Source of the DNA: Acholoe squamosa
Lineage: Eukaryota; Annelida; Polychaeta; Phyllodocida; Polynoidae
Reading direction: 5' to 3'
NCBI GenBank assembly: GCA_949317995.1
Contig: OX439039.1
Coordinates: 51,574,785 to 51,638,784, forward strand
Length of the DNA: 64,000 nucleotides
Below the pieces are notes generated by a model. That model saw nothing but the letters and a program-made list of their open reading frames with translations. It made no database searches and was not told the DNA's origin. Within the stretch, counting starts at the first letter, position 1, and every line of letters starts with the position of its first letter. A program made the position numbers and the translations under genes. Below are positions 33,033 through 45,327 of the stretch, piece by piece.

Positions 33033-36000
33033 TACCCAGGTGTGCCTCCAGGGGCCAGCCTGGAGGTGGGGGAGGGGAAGACTTTCAGGGGGCTGGTGCC
33101 AAACGATATACCTGGCAGCATGGACGTCGTCCTGGTGACGCGCTCCAGTGCACACCACTACCAGGATAATTATACACCTGCCTTTGATATAGACACCTTG
33201 TCATGTCCAACACATACCTGACAATAAACCCCTTTTCACAGCTCGCCCTCAAACCTGCTGACTACTGACTGAGAAAACTACAGTTAGAGTTACAGGATAG
33301 TCATAGTGTCGTTGTAATTGTACTTTGAAGATGTTAAGTCCTTATTTGTGTGGAAACAAGCCTACAGTCCAAACAGCACTTTTGAATAGACTCCTCCTCC
33401 TTTGTACTGATCTACTTTGATTAAAATCAACCCGGCAACTTGGTTTATTGTATAGAACATGTGGTGGATTGGAGTGCGTCCTCTCCCTTCAATTTATGAT
33501 AAAGAACAAAAATACAGTTGGATTTTATTACCTACCTAATACAACAATCCAACATGTGACATTAACGACCTTGTTAGAAGCGTGATTTTTATTGACATTA
33601 ACATGATTGCTTAATTAACGACTTGCATAAGGCAGAATCCATGAATACGCCGGGTCCTTTAATTGTCTTTGTTCAAGCTGGGCACCATAGTTCCTAAGTC
33701 CGCCCCTACTCTTTGGCATCATCCAGTGGCGGATCCAGGATCTGGATAATTGATTTCAGGTAGGCTGGCCTCAGTTAGGTTTTTCGATGGAAACTGGCCC
33801 AAAGCATTGACCCCCTATTTGTGTAACTATGATTCAAGTTGAATCCACGATTTTTCCTGCACTCAGAATCTAAATGGGACACCACCTATAATAATTCTAA
33901 CATGTGGAACAGGATCTGTGGGGCTCTTATCCCTTAAACTTCTTTTAACCTTCAAACACGTTTTTGCTTGAGGGTTAAGATCAAATATGGGATCTTTTCT
34001 CTCCAAATGGCAGATTTCAGCTGTTTGTGTCCACCCTCAGTCCTGTATTGCCCGGCTCCCTCTGTCTCCCATTCCCGTTTTCTTGCGCAGTACATAGCAC
34101 AATCCAACTTACCCCCCACCCCCATCCCTAAGAATCCCACTTATTCCCCTATCCTCAAACGCTCCCACTCGCCTATCCTCCCTCGCTCACCCACTCTACT
34201 TTCCCCTACTACCTTATTGCCCTACCTATCCACTCATTGAGTTCCCTTTACTGTCTTTACTTCCTCCCTTAGTCCTTCCAACCACACACACTCCCCACAT
34301 TCCCCACTCTCCTACTCCCATACTCCCTCATTCTGTATTATGTACCTTACCTCCCACTATCTATCTCTATACCCTTCCTTTGAGGGATAAGAGCAGTTGA
34401 GGGATGAGAGTATTTGAGGGATAAGATCATGTGGTTGCTCTTACACCTACACAATATACTACCATGTAAGTCTATACTCTTAGCCCTAAAACGAAACCCT
34501 TTGTGAGGGTAAGGAGCTGTTTGAGGGGAACAATCACAAGGGACCCCTTTATCACACATGCAATGCCACCTGATGTATGGTATATTATAGGGGCATTTCT
34601 TCTGAAACCAGCTTCGTGGATTCAAAGAAAACGGAGTAGTTTTGCCTCAAAAACTCCGATTTTTAGAGTAATGCTACTCTCCAAAATCTCTCGAATTCTG
34701 CCCCCCCGCCTCAGAAAGAATGACCTACTTTTGCCTGTAAATCAATGAATGGCGGGGGGGGGGGACAAAATGATGAACGCGAGTCCTTTTTATGGTGACG
34801 TCCTATCTAGATGCTGAGTGCAGAGACCAGTATTTGACATGATACGAGACACTCACATGCAGAACGCCTGAAATGTCACTTTTCTGTCACCTTGTTCTGA
34901 CGAATGTACAAAATCAGACGCAACAAACGTAAAGAAGTTAATAGAATATGATAGGTGCTAGAGCTATGGTAGGTTCATCATCGACAGAACAAGAAGGGGT
35001 GCCTTTTTTGCCCATTATTTATTTTGAGGTGAGAACATTTTCAATTTATCTTAAGTGTAAGAAATATGGACAGATGTCAATATTATGGGGAAAATCCAAT
35101 ATAGGCCCATTTTGAAGATCCTAAATTTAGCTGCCGATTCAGAATACTTCACTGACACTGTCTTAGAACTATATGGGGGAAAACAAAATTTAAAAACAGA
35201 CAACACAATAATCTAAAAAAACAAACAACAGGACCTATTTCTAGAATGAATGACATAATGTAAATGAAACAGAACCAAACCAAACCAATGCCTAAACCCA
35301 CCCCCTAAAGCGCCTGCTATATCTCTCCTGTCTGGACAAGAAGAATAGCGTTAGGTCGGACACCAATGGACAGTGTACTGATTTCAGGTAACTTGTAGTC
35401 CAGTGTCTAACTTTCAGGAGTCTTTCACGAAAACAATGACCACACGACGTTCTGTGTGGCCTGGGGCATCCTGAACTCTCTGCCACTCTGTGAGTTGGGG
35501 AGGGAGGGGAGGGCAGCGCGTCCACGCTGGGAGTGCCTGAGGGTGCCGACAGAATTTCAGATTGCTGGAAGATTGGGAAGAACTGACACAAATTTCTAGG
35601 CCGAATGCGTCACAGCGGAGTTGACCTAGTCCTTTGCTGGCAGACTGGGGAAGGCAAATAATATCCGCCTACACATCTGACTTTTGAAAGGCGGGGTACC
35701 GGGGACCGCTGCCTCACACGTATAGGGTGTCCCTTAATGGCCCTGATTAACAAACAGTAGTAGAGGTTAACGCCCCACCCTCTTATTGATAAACTTGATG
35801 TATGGACGCGCCTCTTAATGCCTCCTTGTGTTAGGCCATTGAATATCCAGTGAGCTATTCGTTCAGCTGCATAGAAGTTAGTTAATAACGGGGGCATGCG
35901 ACCTGCCGGCACAAAGGTGCAATTACACTGCGACTTAGCGTCTCCAGCCCATTAACATGTTCCAGCAAGAATACCCTCGACACTATAAGTATAACTATCA

Positions 36001-36139
36001 GGAAGACAGCTCTTACGTATGTAGAGGAATGTTTCAGAATTTTTCATTGGATTTGGGCATTAGCTATGCTATCCAAATTATAGGGATCATTGCATGCTCG
36101 CCTTCTCAGCCCATTATCAGATATTGGTTTGTAAGCCAA
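33033..36139. other. Non-coding stretch with a lone MITE terminus and a CT-rich tract
   Basis: CCAGTGGCGGATCCAGGATC at 33723 is a single CAGTGGCGGATC-type terminus with no partner seen. At 34045-34340 the sequence is strongly pyrimidine-rich on the + strand, with imperfect CCCACTC/TATCCTC repeats. A minus-strand 99-codon ORF at 35292-35591 has no family motif. No gene recognised. Confidence 0.5.
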
Positions 36140-36237
36140 TTAGACCCATACTCCACTGGGCCTCTTCGGCCGACTTTTGTGTAGAAAATGTATATGGCCA
36201 AAGTTGGCCGAAGAGGCCCAAAGGACTATGGGTATTA
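36140..36237. repeat. 98-bp near-perfect hairpin (GGCCTCTTCGGCC arms)
   Basis: The left arm (36140-36179) reads TTAGACCCATACTCCACTGG-GCCTCTTCGGCC and the right arm (36198-36237) is its inverted complement with about 8 mismatches in 40, around an 18-base loop. It is probably a tiny fold-back transposon. Confidence 0.85.
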
Positions 36238-36587
36238 CAAAGTATACGGCCTACAGTCAACATACTCTATTGAGACAATAGCTAAAATACCCGGAAATAA
36301 TAGATGTGAAAGCAGAGAATGAATTATAAGGGCGTGTGCATTCAGAGTGCCGGTTGCAGCAATTCATACAGTTGTACAACTATCATGTGAGCTTTGGAGA
36401 TCAGGGTCACAAGCACTAGAGCATGCACTCTTTTTTTTTCTTAATCCTGATCCCCTTTTTTCATCTATTCTAAAAAACAACATGCCTTCTTCAATGTGTA
36501 TCGGTCTTCTGAATCCCTTTTGGGTGTCAGGAGCTTCCTCCAGTGTGGCTGTGGCAGCATTGGAACCTATGGCTCGGTGAGCAGTGG

Positions 36588-36596
36588 TATTTATAG
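36588..36596 (+). promoter_or_regulatory. Candidate TATA box (TATTTATAG) before a CpG-rich block
   Basis: TATTTATAG lies directly upstream of a GC- and CpG-rich stretch (about 36600-36800), with a GC box (TGGGCGG, 36621-36627) and an inverted CCAAT (ATTGG, about 36634) close downstream. The spacing would place a start near 36620. The motif is short and could be chance; the CpG density in an AT-rich setting is what makes it worth noting. Confidence 0.35.
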
Positions 36597-36846
36597 CTAG
36601 CAGAAGTTACCTGGCCGGGGTGGGCGGACTGTCATTGGCTGTACAAGGCAGCGCCAAGGCCTCCTGTTCGGCTTCTGCGGACGGACGCGCTCAGGCGTTG
36701 AAATACACCGTCCCAACAGCGCCAACAGCAGGGGAAGGAGGGCGCCGCACGCAGGGACAGGTCGCCGCACGGAGAGGGAGAGGAGGTGAGAGGAGGAGGA
36801 GACAGCAGGAGGAGAGTCTCAAGGCAGTGGTCTAGGAAGCTACTAG

Positions 36847-37218
36847 AGATCAGGCCTACGAGTGACGGCTGGAGGAGGTGGTGGAGGAGAAGGCTGTGCA
36901 GACAGCCAGACAGGACCAACAGGACAGTGGTTAAAGCAGTGTGGAGAATACGTCGTCCACCACCACCGGTTGTCACCTGGGGTTCCAGGAGGAGGTGGGG
37001 GATCACCTGGAGGAGGGAGTAGGGGAAGGGCCGGATGCCCGCTAAGCATCCCTGCTGACCTGCGGATCACTGGCCAGTGCCCTGAGGAGGAGCAGGAGGA
37101 GTATTACCACACATGGAGCTACCGCTCACAGAATGATTTTACGTTGGTTGGTTTTACGTGTGATGGGCAGCCCGGCTGGACCTGTGGCGGCGTCGCACAG
37201 TCATGTGCTGAAGTCTTG
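36847..37218 (+). CDS. Possible coding exon: Gly-rich then Cys-containing segment, ends in a GTAAGT donor
   Basis: The frame is open from a stop at 36844 to 37257 and contains GGGGGGEGC, a Gly/Ser/Pro-rich middle (GVPGGGGGSPGGGSRG) and a C-terminal part with six or seven cysteines (GCPLSIP, GQCPEEEQEEYYHTW, GFTCDGQPGWTCGG, SCAEVLG). A consensus donor GTAAGT starts at 37219 after phase 1 (GTC TTG G). There is no ATG, so if real it is an internal exon or begins upstream; the acceptor (CTACTAG at 36840-36846) is weak. Cys spacing and aromatic content look protein-like, but I recognise no domain. Alternative: a GC-rich 5' untranslated exon spliced to the signal-peptide exon at 42225. Confidence 0.35.
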
Positions 37219-37540
37219 GGTAAGTTGCAGGAAAGGAAGTTTTTACCACAAACTTAGAGGTGGTCAGGGGTTCATAATACACACATGTGAGTGGGTGGGA
37301 CGATGGGACTGAATGCACCCCTGTTGGCTGGGGGCCCCCGGGTGGCAACGACCCATCAAAGCCTTACCTGCCCTCTTCACTGTCCCCAGTGTTACCTGAG
37401 ACAACAAGCCCCCTTACCAACCGTCTACCCTACCTCTGTCACACAGCCAAATAGAAAACTACCTCAACGCCCACCTCCACCCACTCTCTCTCTCAGTCTC
37501 CACCCACTCTCTCTCTCAGTCTCTGCTAAGTTTATTTAAC
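37219..37540. other. Non-coding sequence after the putative donor
   Basis: Contains a doubled CCACCCACTCTCTCTCTCAG tract at about 37477-37520. No gene seen. Confidence 0.5.
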
Positions 37541-37745
37541 ATGCAACCTTGCGGGCTTCCCTAGCCCACTTAAAAGGGTCTATTTCTCCTCTTTCCTATC
37601 CCCTCGGGATGTGTGTGGTGCACATATGCGCGGGCACCGACACATTTCCCTGTGAAATTGTGTAATGAAGTTCTCGCCATGAATATGACCTTAGTTGTCG
37701 AAATGGCGTTAAACATCTATTACTCACTCACTCATGCAACCTTGC
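37541..37745 (+). mobile_element. SINE copy 3, full length, with 12-bp target duplication
   Basis: Body 37553-37733 (181 bp) from GGGCTTCCCTAGCCCACTTA to ACTCACTCACTC, flanked by the perfect direct repeat ATGCAACCTTGC (37541-37552 and 37734-37745). This copy is a good representative of the family: head, GTGGTGCACATATGCGCGGG, GAATATGACCTTAGTTGTCG, GGCGTTAAACATCTATTACT, then an ACTC tail. Confidence 0.96.
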
Positions 37746-39276
37746 AAATATTCATATATAGCAAGGCAACCCCAATGCGTTGCTGGAACATAGAAACATA
37801 CATTGAGTTCATATGACCCTTCAATGTGCATATAGCGATGCTATCTGGATCCATTATACAGTATAGTACACAGTAATTAGCCGTGGGCTTTTAAGCATTT
37901 CAGTTGATCATAAGAGTACTTAGGGTGTGAGGTACACAGACATGGCGTTGCGGCCAAGTCTGGCAAACGGATCCCGTTGGCGGCCCGGTTGGCGGTCAAC
38001 ATTGCTCGAGCCAAGAGAAGCATGTCGCCTGGCTGTGTGCCTCTGCCACTGCCTACTACCTCCTCCCGTTGCTTGCTCGTGAACACTGCACCTTAATTAC
38101 ACATAGCCCATACATCATACACGTATACCTGGGCACTATATTGGGTGCACCTCTCACACTCAAAGGCACCAGATGAGACTGATGATGGGCCTTTCAGACG
38201 GGAAATGGGGTGTTGAGTAGTTTATCACACCTTGTTAGGCTATGGCAGTAGGGGTTCTGAATAGGGTGATAATGAGTGCACAAATGAAGACATTGCAACG
38301 TCTTGATCCAAACTGTCAGACTTAGCTCCTACCTTTAGGCAATGATCAAACAGTGTGACAGAAATAGCACTGTTTCCCAAGTCACCTGCACCAGCTCTCT
38401 ACCCCTGCCTCCAAAGGCATGTGCAGGGACAAGGTGTAAGTTGTCGGCAGGCGCTGCAGCTGTAAAGGTAACTTATTGTTCTTATTTTCATAAGCATATA
38501 TTTTGTCTGGTTTCAATAAACAGACGGCAGTGTTGTCCTTTAGGCCTAAAGCAGTGAGGTCCCGTCACACAGGTAGTCTTATACTCCTTAGGCTGCAACC
38601 TAAATACTGCCGACCAACAGGGAATATATATCAAGTCACCCATTAGGAACCTGAACCGATCCGGAAACGATGTGAACTCAAGAAGTGTGTATAGTAAGTC
38701 CTCCTCTTGTCCACCCCTCCTTCCCCACCCAAATCCCCCGCCCTCCCCCCTCCACCAGCAGCCACTGTCCCCTTTTTCTGAGTATGTCCACACTGCTGGC
38801 CAACACCATTGCCCTATATATTTGAAGGCAATACTCATTTGTATTAGCGCCAAGTTATTGAATAAGCACCGGCTTTCAATAAGCAGGGGAGATATTACAA
38901 TGCATTGAGCACGTGTCGGTAGTACCCATATATTTATTTGTACAGACCAATATTCGATAGATCCACAGGGAAAGGCATTTCAAAACGTGCATTTTCTATA
39001 ATAGTCATAATCATGATTACTTATAGCATCCACTGAGGCACTCTGGGCACATCGAGTATCAACGTATCTGATAATGGTGATTCGGCATTATCACAAATTT
39101 TGTTATACTTATCAGAAAATGTTATTTATTGACAGGTCTTTGCACTGCTGTCGTCCAATTTTAAAATGGCTAAACACCATAAAATTGAGTTTACACCATG
39201 AGGTCTTGGAATGTGGTCATTGAGTGCAAAATGTAAAAAGTGGACAGATGGGCACAACCTAATAGTTGTGTTCCTC

Positions 39277-39280
<4 letters not shown>
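37746..39280. other. Non-coding stretch; no gene recognised
   Basis: Several short ORFs on both strands without domain motifs. Nothing further identified. Confidence 0.5.
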
Positions 39281-39338
<58 letters not shown>

Positions 39339-39349
39339 GTCTTTCTTTC
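39281..39349. repeat. (CTTT)n microsatellite
   Basis: About 17 TTTC/CTTT units with one interruption (CTGT) near the end. Confidence 0.98.
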
Positions 39350-40194
39350 ATCATGTACTTTTTAATTAATGGGGGTTATTATCTGTTTCATTGATAATTA
39401 TTACTTACTATTCATACCATCATGGGATGTCAGTGATGTGTAGACATTCAGGATAGTCTGTAGCTCCTTTAGGTACCAATACGTATTGCTGTGTAATTCA
39501 GGGAAATACCAATTATTGGAAAATATAACAATTGATGAAAATTATGGTCCATACATTTGGATCTAGAAAGGATAATTCTAATATCTTTTTATTTTTAGCT
39601 TTGGATACCTTATGGCCTAAATGTGAGATATCTTTGTTCAAAAGGAACAAAATATGGATAATTGATTCAATGACAACCAAATGTCAACAAAATGTGCTAA
39701 ATCTTTGTAGAACATCAACAGTTCCCTTTGAGTTCTATATTTACTGTCATATCAGAATGAAGATAGAACCTTGGATATAGCATAATAACAAAGTGAGCTT
39801 GTTTTCTTGCCATACCTCCTTAAGTTTTGGATTTAAAACGTTCATTGACACTTCCCTTCATCCCATCAAATTGTCATCATCTGTCGCCATGATTGGTGAT
39901 CAATGGTGACTCCTTTTTGAGTGATAACTCATTCCGTCATCTTTCGCCACTGTGTGTTAGACTCACGTGGCATAGCAATTGCTATTCCTGGTGATCTTGT
40001 GCTATAACGACGTCATGTTCCATCTAGCGACATGTGTGAGCCACTTCACACAGGTTGACAAGGACTCACGACAATTTGCTGGGCATGTTACGATTTTCAA
40101 CATTTTATCACAAACATAAGCACTCACCACCCATATGTGAATGATTATTTTCCGCTGGAGATGAATTAGACAAGCCACAAAATTGTATAGGACC
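39350..40194. other. Non-coding stretch; no gene recognised
   Basis: AT-rich; short ORF at 39532-39780 without motifs. Confidence 0.5.
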
Positions 40195-40523
40195 CACTGA
40201 ACAAGATCTCGAGAATTACTCCGGAATTTCTCGAGTCCCGACTTGTGAATACAACAAGAATAGAGAATGTGATTTTCCCTAGAAATTTGGACACGGCATA
40301 ACATCATATACTCGAGAAAGATCTAGTCTAGATCTCGAGAATGGCTCAGGAATTTCTTGGAAAAGACTCGGGATGTTCCCAGGAAAGACTCAGGATATTC
40401 CCAGGAACTTGACATGTTTTTTTTTCTCAAGTATAAGATGTTCTGGTGTGTCCAAATGTCCAGGGAAAATCACATTCTCCTTGCCCAAGTTGTGAATGTT
40501 CCCAACTCGAGTCTTGTTCAGTG
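40195..40523. mobile_element. Fold-back DNA element with CACTGAACAAGA termini
   Basis: The left arm begins CACTGAACAAGATCTCGAGA. The right arm ends TCGAGTCTTGTTCAGTG. Pairing continues inward for about 100 bp: GAGAATGTGATTTTCCCTAG on the left (about 40262) opposes CCAGGGAAAATCACATTCTC on the right (about 40460). The centre has its own palindrome, AGATCTAGTCTAGATCT (40319-40335). CTCGAGA words recur. No ORF of interest. Confidence 0.82.
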
Positions 40524-42035
40524 GGGAGAATATCCTGCTAGATCAGCATAAATGTACTTATACGATATACTTAAGTAAGTTCACAAAGATCAGTCGAAAC
40601 GAAAATGTCACCTTTTGATTGTATTTTGTGTATGGAAACAAAATTCAAAATTCAGTTTGTGAAAGAACTGATCGAATTACATTCTTACATTCCTCTGTAG
40701 AGAGTTATGGCACACCAAAGGGTTTCAGACACCACAGTCACTTATTAGAATGGGATTTATGAGAAAGTAAAGGCAGTGCCTTGGTACAAAGGAGACTGGG
40801 TTGGCTTTAGTGGTTTCTAATGTCTGGCTTCAGCTCTAGAGAGGTCAGCTTTTTGCTCCAGGTGAACAGCCGACTGTAAATCCCCTATACCTTACGTCAC
40901 CCATGTGGAGATGTGTGCGTCGTGACCTATGCCGCCAACGCTTCCTGCACCTCATTCCAGACCAACTTAATGCCCTCTGCCTCCCCCACCCCCACCCACC
41001 TATCTACCTGTATACCTATTCACTCAGGCATCCAGCACCCACCCACCCCCACCCAGGTGTGGAGGAAATGCCTATCGTCCGTGCATACTTCACGTACACT
41101 TCTTAAGCTGTGATAGGTAGCCAGCATTAACCTGGTGGAACCTGTGAAGGACACATTCAGCCAAATAGTTAACAGTGCCCTTAGAATTTAATTATCAAAA
41201 TCAGGAGGATTGTACAGCTGTCATTGGAAGCTACTGGAGTAATTTTTGCTATAGCCCTATAGATGCCTGGTACCATGGGAATAATACCATGTTAATACCT
41301 ATGCTACAGACAGATTTGACAGACTAGACATACCAGCATGCTACTTGTTTTCCTCCTCATGTACTGCCACCATGGACCTAAGGACTTACATGCATTTCAT
41401 GCGGGGTACAAATGTGTCGTGACTATTGGAGTTACTTGCTAATAACCATATATATCTACCAGAGTATTACATTGTAGCATAGTTATTTATAATACATTAT
41501 TTATAAGACTGCAAGTCTTGCCAATTTCCAGGAAACATTACCTTAATCAGTATTACGTTATTTACTGGAGGAAAATGGGACTACATATAGTAAGTAACAT
41601 AGTTCTCATTTTGGATTTTTTTTGTATGCTCAGAAGTTAAGACACAGAGCCCTTTACTACTATAATATATAGAAGCTACATTGGGAAATGATTCCTAGGT
41701 GCTAAAGGAAAATGTGCCGTCTTAGATTGATCGGCCCACAGACCCTTCCCTTATCTCCACATGACTGTGGCCCTGGTAAAGTTCTGATTAGCCACATGAC
41801 ATATTTTACAGCTTGGAAATAAGATATTCGTCAGAGGCTATTAAGAGGAAACTAAAATGTAGGAGATGGTGTCTTATTAGTAATAATGCAACAATTGTGG
41901 TTATATAAACAATTAAACAAAAAATAATCACTATATATCATGCAGTGGTACACAGCAAAAAGCCGTCATCACGCCACATAAAACGCATAATTAGAATCAT
42001 AAAACACTTGATGCATGTAATAGAAACGTACGGCG
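40524..42035. other. Non-coding stretch; no gene recognised
   Basis: A CCCACCC-rich segment near 40982-41060; otherwise AT-rich and featureless. Confidence 0.5.
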
Positions 42036-42043
42036 TATATAAA
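42036..42043 (+). promoter_or_regulatory. Candidate TATA box (TATATAAA) upstream of the signal-peptide exon
   Basis: TATATAAA lies 192 bases before the ATG at 42228, in the context CGGCGTATATAAACCGC. If used, transcription would start near 42066-42073. The competing reading is that the exon at 42225 is preceded by an intron, since TTTTTACTTTTCAG before it is a good acceptor. Both can be true if there are alternative first exons. Confidence 0.35.
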
Positions 42044-42224
42044 CCGCACATATCCATGATTTCCTGTCGAAAATTATCGGTTATAGGCCAGAAAACAATA
42101 TTCCTTTGGTTGGTTAGATTACATTCAAAATGCATAGCATGATATTTTGAGAACGAAATTCTATACGATATCAGTAGAATAAACGCCATATCAAACCACT
42201 TATGTGCCTCTTTTTACTTTTCAG

Positions 42225-42291
42225 GAGATGAGGATTTTCGTAGGAACCGTTTTATTACTAGCTCTACTAGCAGAGCCGGGCCACTGCCAAG
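42225..42291 (+). CDS. Signal-peptide exon of a secreted tandem-vWA protein (coding from 42228)
   Basis: After the acceptor-like TTTTTACTTTTCAG (ends 42224), three bases precede an ATG at 42228. The 21 codons read MRIFVGTVLLLALLAEPGHC then Q: a basic n-region, a Leu/Val-rich core and a small-residue c-region, with probable cleavage around the GHC-Q site. Coding ends in phase 1 (CAA G) at a perfect donor GTAAGT (42292-42297). Phase 1 matches the acceptor phase of every vWA exon from 57020 on, and the strand is the same. No other compatible exon was found between them, so this is the best candidate for the start of that gene. The join is inference; the exon itself is well supported. Confidence 0.75.
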
Positions 42292-42297
42292 GTAAGT

Positions 42298-45200
42298 TAT
42301 GATATGCAAGGCCATTATCGTTTATTTACAAATCAAACCTATGCATAATTTGTACCCACTGATACTAATCTTGTTTTATGATTTCAGACAAAATATTGTG
42401 TTATAATACTGTTTGTACTTAATCAATGTTTAGGCAGTTTAGATATGCAAGGGCATACTTTAATAACTGACAGTTTCATTTCCAGAACAAACAATGTGAA
42501 TATCCTCACCCAACTTGCTCTCCTTAACCCTCTTTTCATGAATAACCTTCACTTCTCCTGATTTCAGTTCAAGGCCGTCTATATCGGGAAGCATTACTTC
42601 CCATCACACTTTAAGTTATAGAACATTTTCACAAAGGGTTCAAGGGGTTCTACAATTGATGACCATCTTCTCAATGTATATAGGTAGACGGTATATAAAT
42701 CAGACCGTTTGGCAAGTATCCATAGTGGATCAATGGGTTATAATAGGTCCAACCTTTTCGCCCCAGCTCCCTTAACTCAATGAATGCCCTTTGGACAACC
42801 AGAAGTACCACTACCTTTTAAGTCTGGTGGTCGTAGTTCAAATGCCATAGCTAGCTGTGTGGGTTTAATATGGAATTACTGTAAATAGTAACTGACCATT
42901 AGTTTACCGTTCCTTTTACCATAAATAGTTGACCGACCTATACAGTCACCCGTGACCAGAAAGAGGTGGATGATAATGGGTAGTAGCATTGGAAAATGGG
43001 GTAGATTTAGCCGGAGCATGACCCATCTTCGGGGTTAACCGTCATACTCAGGGGAATCACGCCAATTCAAATTATTCTCTAATGATACAGACCCTCTGCA
43101 TTAAGTCCTACACTGGCTACAGCACGAATTAGGACAGAAAGCTTTTAAGTTTTGGGAATTCTCACTTCTCTCCTCAATATTTCAGAGGATAAATCTAGTA
43201 GTAGGTGGCTAGTGCTGGCTACACTGGCTGAGCCTCGTTTGCAGAGATATATGTTGTGATTTATATATTGTCAATTGCCTCTGCAAAACCATCCAAGGTG
43301 GTACAGAGAAGCACCCCCCTGCATATACCCTTTTTCTTACAAATCGCAGCGCAATACCAAGTCGAAATAACGGACTGCAGACACTTTGGGATCCGATCTA
43401 AACAAGGACATATTGGCAACCCTCATAATGGGGAAAATCAGCGACAACTGTAGTTCTCTAAATGCATGTATGCATCCACTCAAAAAGCCATGTATCTCAT
43501 ATAGTGAGAATCAAGCCTTAATTGGATCTCATTGCCAATCCCATTGACTACTGATTACAGGTGAAGAATGTATAGTCATGTGTACCAAGCTTTGGGGTCC
43601 CAGATTAATGTAACACATAGCAAGGTTCCATCCAATTAAACCTGTAATTGTACATAATATCAAAAGCTTTAGTTGTGCGCAATATTGTAAATGGCCGTCC
43701 AAGGGAAATACGTGACCAAAGTGTCATGCAAGCATCCATACATGTATGTACACATGTGCATGTGGATCTTTACATGTCAGCCTGGACATCCGAACCTCCA
43801 CAGGCGGGTAAATAGTATAACCTCTACCCCACTCAATACCATAGAAGTATAGTGTGTTAGGGCTCAGACATGGGCCCAGCTCTCTGGAATAATGAGGCTG
43901 AAACATGCAATATCTTTATGGTGCGTAGGTGGACTGTCACTATAATATAAGGTGCCTGGCCCAGCCAATTGGCCTGCTATATATGTTAGATGTTAGACAA
44001 GCAAGGATGTCGTCATAGAAACATATTTGAGCTTCTTGTTTGTTAACATATATTCTACAAGAGGAATCTAGCCAGTGCCAATGGTATACCAAACACACAC
44101 TATCTTCTCTTGTACATGTATGAATTTCAAGCAAATCACATGGCCTCAAATGAACATCATCCCAATGGGTAAAATCCTTAATCAATGTTGAAATAAAATT
44201 GATAGGTGTTTGATCGATGTTGATAAACCTGATAAACCAGTTGTCAATGTTCTTCCAATGTTCTGTGGCCACTGAGGCCAACCATTTTTTCAACTGCTTA
44301 ACTGGACATTCTATCAGTGCTTAACTAGACATTGGTGATGATCTCCTCCGTGGACATTGGTGTAGCCTGTTCCATCCTGCAACACATCAGCATATTGTTA
44401 TGAGGTCTTGGTTGATTTTCGTGACTTCAGGTGTGTTGATGCCTATTTAATGAAATACAAAGTGTGAGAATGTACGTCATTTTCTCTCTCAGTGCTACCT
44501 GTTATAAAAGGTGAGCGAGGGAACGTTGAGAAGAGGTGATGTATTCTAGCAGAATGTCCAGGTATAAGTAGCCTTCTGTTGGCAAGCCACCATCCCACAC
44601 ATGAATTCACACTCAACACTGCTCAAGTATACACAGTTTTGAAAAACATTATAGTAGGCAGTTTATACGAAAACTTTCCCACCTCACAGGCCATACGGTC
44701 ACACAGAGTTTATCATTCTGCAGGCCCGTATTGATCTTGGCAGGAATGAACACCTCAAGATTATTTTTGTCTGGAAATGATTAATTCTTTATTTTAATCA
44801 TTCAACTCTTTAATTCTTAACAATCAGAAAGGGCTTTTATTTTATGCTGTATAAACCTTTATAATGGTCTAATTTGCAAGTCATAAAAACAAATTGTAGC
44901 CCAAGGTCCCAATATTACAATGAGACATTCGGTTCTGCAGTCAGGCAATGACTGCAGGCCCGGCAACAATTTTGCCTGCAAAAGTCTGGTTCCCTGGATC
45001 ATATGTGGATTTGGAATGTTCTTGTTGAGACACCATTGGTAGCAAAAGAGGTCTTACCGACTTGCCAAACAAGTGCCTCCTATCACCATCAGCATCTACG
45101 TTGGCTTTGTGGCCACATAGGTTTGATTCCTGCCTTGATAGCCAAAAGTAATCAGAGCGTGGGTTCAAATCCTGGTGTCAGGAGTTTTGAAAATGGCTAT

Positions 45201-45327
45201 TCTATTTTTCTCATTAGAAAGTAGGTTCAAACCTATTGTAACTTCAAGATTTAAAATGGAATTGGCTTAGATGTATCAAGAGGTTGAAATCTTTGATACA
45301 TCCTTTCATGTGAAATCACATGATATT
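42298..45327. other. Presumed intron; no further exon recognised
   Basis: No open frame with vWA-like text and matching phase-1 splice sites. Weak tRNA-like B-box text occurs near 42827 (GTAGTTCAAATGCC). Confidence 0.45.

Noticed and set aside
35292..35591. 99-codon minus-strand ORF
   Set aside because: No recognisable domain and no acceptor/donor pair in phase; kept only as noise.
36632..37070. Pro/Leu-rich minus-strand ORFs opposite the CpG-rich block
   Set aside because: They are the complement of the Gly-rich plus-strand frame and have no domain motif or splice sites of their own.
45112..45174. Possible tRNA (two B-box-like texts)
   Set aside because: No A box at the right distance and no acceptor or anticodon stems could be drawn.
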